Part shown: positions 6,053-6,845 of the stretch, in pieces
Position numbering within the stretch: the stretch's first letter is position 1
How the letters are laid out: every line of letters begins with the position of its first letter
Assembly (NCBI GenBank): GCA_030950865.1
Contig: JAUZQR010000361.1
Coordinates: 1 to 6,845, forward strand
Direction: 5' to 3'
Source of the DNA: Mariprofundaceae bacterium
GTDB taxonomy: Bacteria; Pseudomonadota; Zetaproteobacteria; Mariprofundales; Mariprofundaceae
DNA: 6,845 nt
Translations under genes and position numbers: made by a program
The notes under the pieces: generated by a model
What the model was told of the DNA's origin: nothing
The model's database searches: none
Seen by the model: only the letters and a program-made list of their open reading frames with translations

Positions 6053-6670
6053 ATGCCTAGTCATCATCATGAGAAGTTATTTTTGCAAGGTGCAGCGGGA
6101 AAGTTACAGGCGCTTTATCAACCAGGTAAAGCAGGAAAACCAGCGATTGTGGTATGCCACCCTCACCCTTTGTATGGTGGCACGATGCGTAATAAAGTGG
6201 TTTATTGGATTGCGCGTGCCTTTGAAGATCAGGGGTTTTCGGTGCTGCGTTTCAATTTTCGTGGGGTGGAGCAGTCCGAAGGTGTGTGGGATGAAGGCAA
6301 TGGAGAATCCGAGGATGTGATAACGGCATTGGATTATTTGCACATGAAACATCCTGATTCACCGTTGTGGTTGGCAGGCTTTTCATTTGGAACTTACGCA
6401 GGGCTAAAAGCAGCCAAGCAAGATGCGCGTGTGGAACGCATGTTTGCGATTGCGCCAGCGGTGAATTTATGGTCGTTTGATTTTATGCAGGGAGAAACGC
6501 GACCACTCACCGTTATTTCAGGCACGGCGGATGAAATTGTACCTTTTAAACAAGTGCAATTATGGATAAATAGCATGCCAAGCCATGTTGATTTTCATGC
6601 TATTGACGGAGCAGGGCACTTTTTCCCTCAGCATATGAATGATATGACGGACTGCTTGTTTATAAAATAG
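6053..6670 (+). CDS. Alpha/beta hydrolase (COG2945-type)
   Basis: This 205-residue cytoplasmic serine hydrolase is full length for the COG2945 group. It has HPHPLYGGTMRNKVVYWIARAF (36-57, the oxyanion-side HPHP loop), VLRFNFRGVEQSEG (64-77), and the nucleophile elbow GFSFG (109-113, Ser111). The remaining triad members appear to be D160 (GTADEIVP) and H189 (GAGHFF). Family members are esterase- or thioesterase-like enzymes of unknown natural substrate. The gene starts 12 bp after the ArsC-family gene, with AAGG nine bases before the ATG, so it belongs to the same plus-strand operon. No signal peptide is present; the three histidines near the start (residues 4-6) are natural sequence. Confidence 0.93.
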   Translation: MPSHHHEKLFLQGAAGKLQALYQPGKAGKPAIVVCHPHPLYGGTMRNKVVYWIARAFEDQGFSVLRFNFRGVEQSEGVWDEGNGESEDVITALDYLHMKHPDSPLWLAGFSFGTYAGLKAAKQDARVERMFAIAPAVNLWSFDFMQGETRPLTVISGTADEIVPFKQVQLWINSMPSHVDFHAIDGAGHFFPQHMNDMTDCLFIK

Positions 6671-6756
6671 ATTAAACTCAAAAAGTCACAACTATTTAAT
6701 ATAAAAGATGAAATTAGCTTTATATATCATGCCAAGTGCAAGGGTTTTATAGGGGC

Positions 6757-6770
6757 GAGGCTAAAGCCTC
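6757..6770. repeat. Short perfect hairpin GAGGCT-AA-AGCCTC
   Basis: A 6-bp perfect inverted repeat with a 2-base centre is flanked by GGGGC on the left and ACTTCC on the right. No T-run follows on either strand, so it does not look like an intrinsic terminator. It resembles dispersed hairpin repeats more than a regulatory site. Confidence 0.5.
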
Positions 6771-6797
6771 ACTTCCATGGCTGAAAATAGCACAAAA

Positions 6798-6825
6798 CTC
6801 TGTGTTTCTCTGTGTTCTCTGTGGT
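6798..6825 (+). repeat. Three near-tandem CTCTGTGKT units
   Basis: Units CTCTGTGTT (6798-6806), CTCTGTGTT (6808-6816) and CTCTGTGGT (6817-6825) follow one another with periods of 10 and 9 bases. Similar 'ctctgtgttctctgtggtt' tracts occur as dispersed non-coding repeats in many environmental bacterial genomes (from memory, not searched). I see no coding sequence through it. Confidence 0.55.
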
Positions 6826-6845
6826 TCAAATGAGCATAAAGTCAT

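Noticed and set aside
6062..6070. Three consecutive histidines near the start of the hydrolase, suggestive of an engineered tag or metal site
   Set aside because: Only three residues, in a natural start region with a normal ribosome binding site; nothing else suggests an engineered sequence.
6699..6725. AT-only hairpin (ATATAAAAG / CTTTATAT) after the last gene, as a terminator
   Set aside because: The stem is almost entirely A-T with a bulge, and no T-run follows it, so it would not be a convincing intrinsic terminator.
1..6845. CRISPR array, tRNA, rRNA or complete insertion sequence
   Set aside because: No regularly spaced repeats, cloverleaf-like conserved arms, rRNA signatures or transposase-like ORFs were seen on either strand.

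Overview
The window looks like chromosomal DNA of a free-living Gram-negative bacterium of moderate to low GC (roughly 40% by eye), most likely a proteobacterium. The clues are an E. coli-type NhaA, a YffB-type ArsC-family protein, a DUF1456 (YehS-like) protein, a COG2945-type hydrolase and an ATTC-C-N8-GGGAAT palindromic repeat. The species cannot be fixed from sequence alone. No RNA gene, phage gene, complete insertion sequence or CRISPR array is visible.

The left two thirds (1-4500) is a run of six minus-strand genes. In transcription order they are: nhaA (Na+/H+ antiporter); a short single-repeat DUF1456 protein; a membrane-anchored zinc-ribbon protein; a DAO-type FAD oxidoreductase; a PF06962 (MnmM/YtqB-like) methyltransferase; and, after a 104-bp gap, a flavodiiron/ODP-type metallo-beta-lactamase-fold protein cut by the window edge. 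Gaps between the first five are short (about 36-75 bp) or negative, so they may form one transcript. The oxidoreductase and methyltransferase overlap by 10 bp. Together they resemble the two activities that are fused in the E. coli tRNA wobble-uridine enzyme MnmC, and this is the most interesting functional hypothesis here.

The divergent intergenic region (4501-4868) has a candidate extended -10 promoter for nhaA. It also holds a 206-bp MITE-like element (4610-4815) with roughly 20-bp terminal inverted repeats and a perfect 8-bp flanking direct repeat (ACTTTTTT). A separate 70-bp palindromic repeat (4718-4787) of the widespread dRS3-like type is nested inside it.

The right third (4869-6670) is a compact plus-strand operon: a stand-alone RibD C-terminal-type reductase, an ArsC-family (YffB-type) thiol protein joined to it by an ATGA overlap, and an alpha/beta hydrolase 12 bp further on. 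The last 175 bp have no gene. They contain a GAGGCT/AGCCTC hairpin followed by three near-tandem CTCTGTGKT units, both resembling dispersed non-coding repeats.
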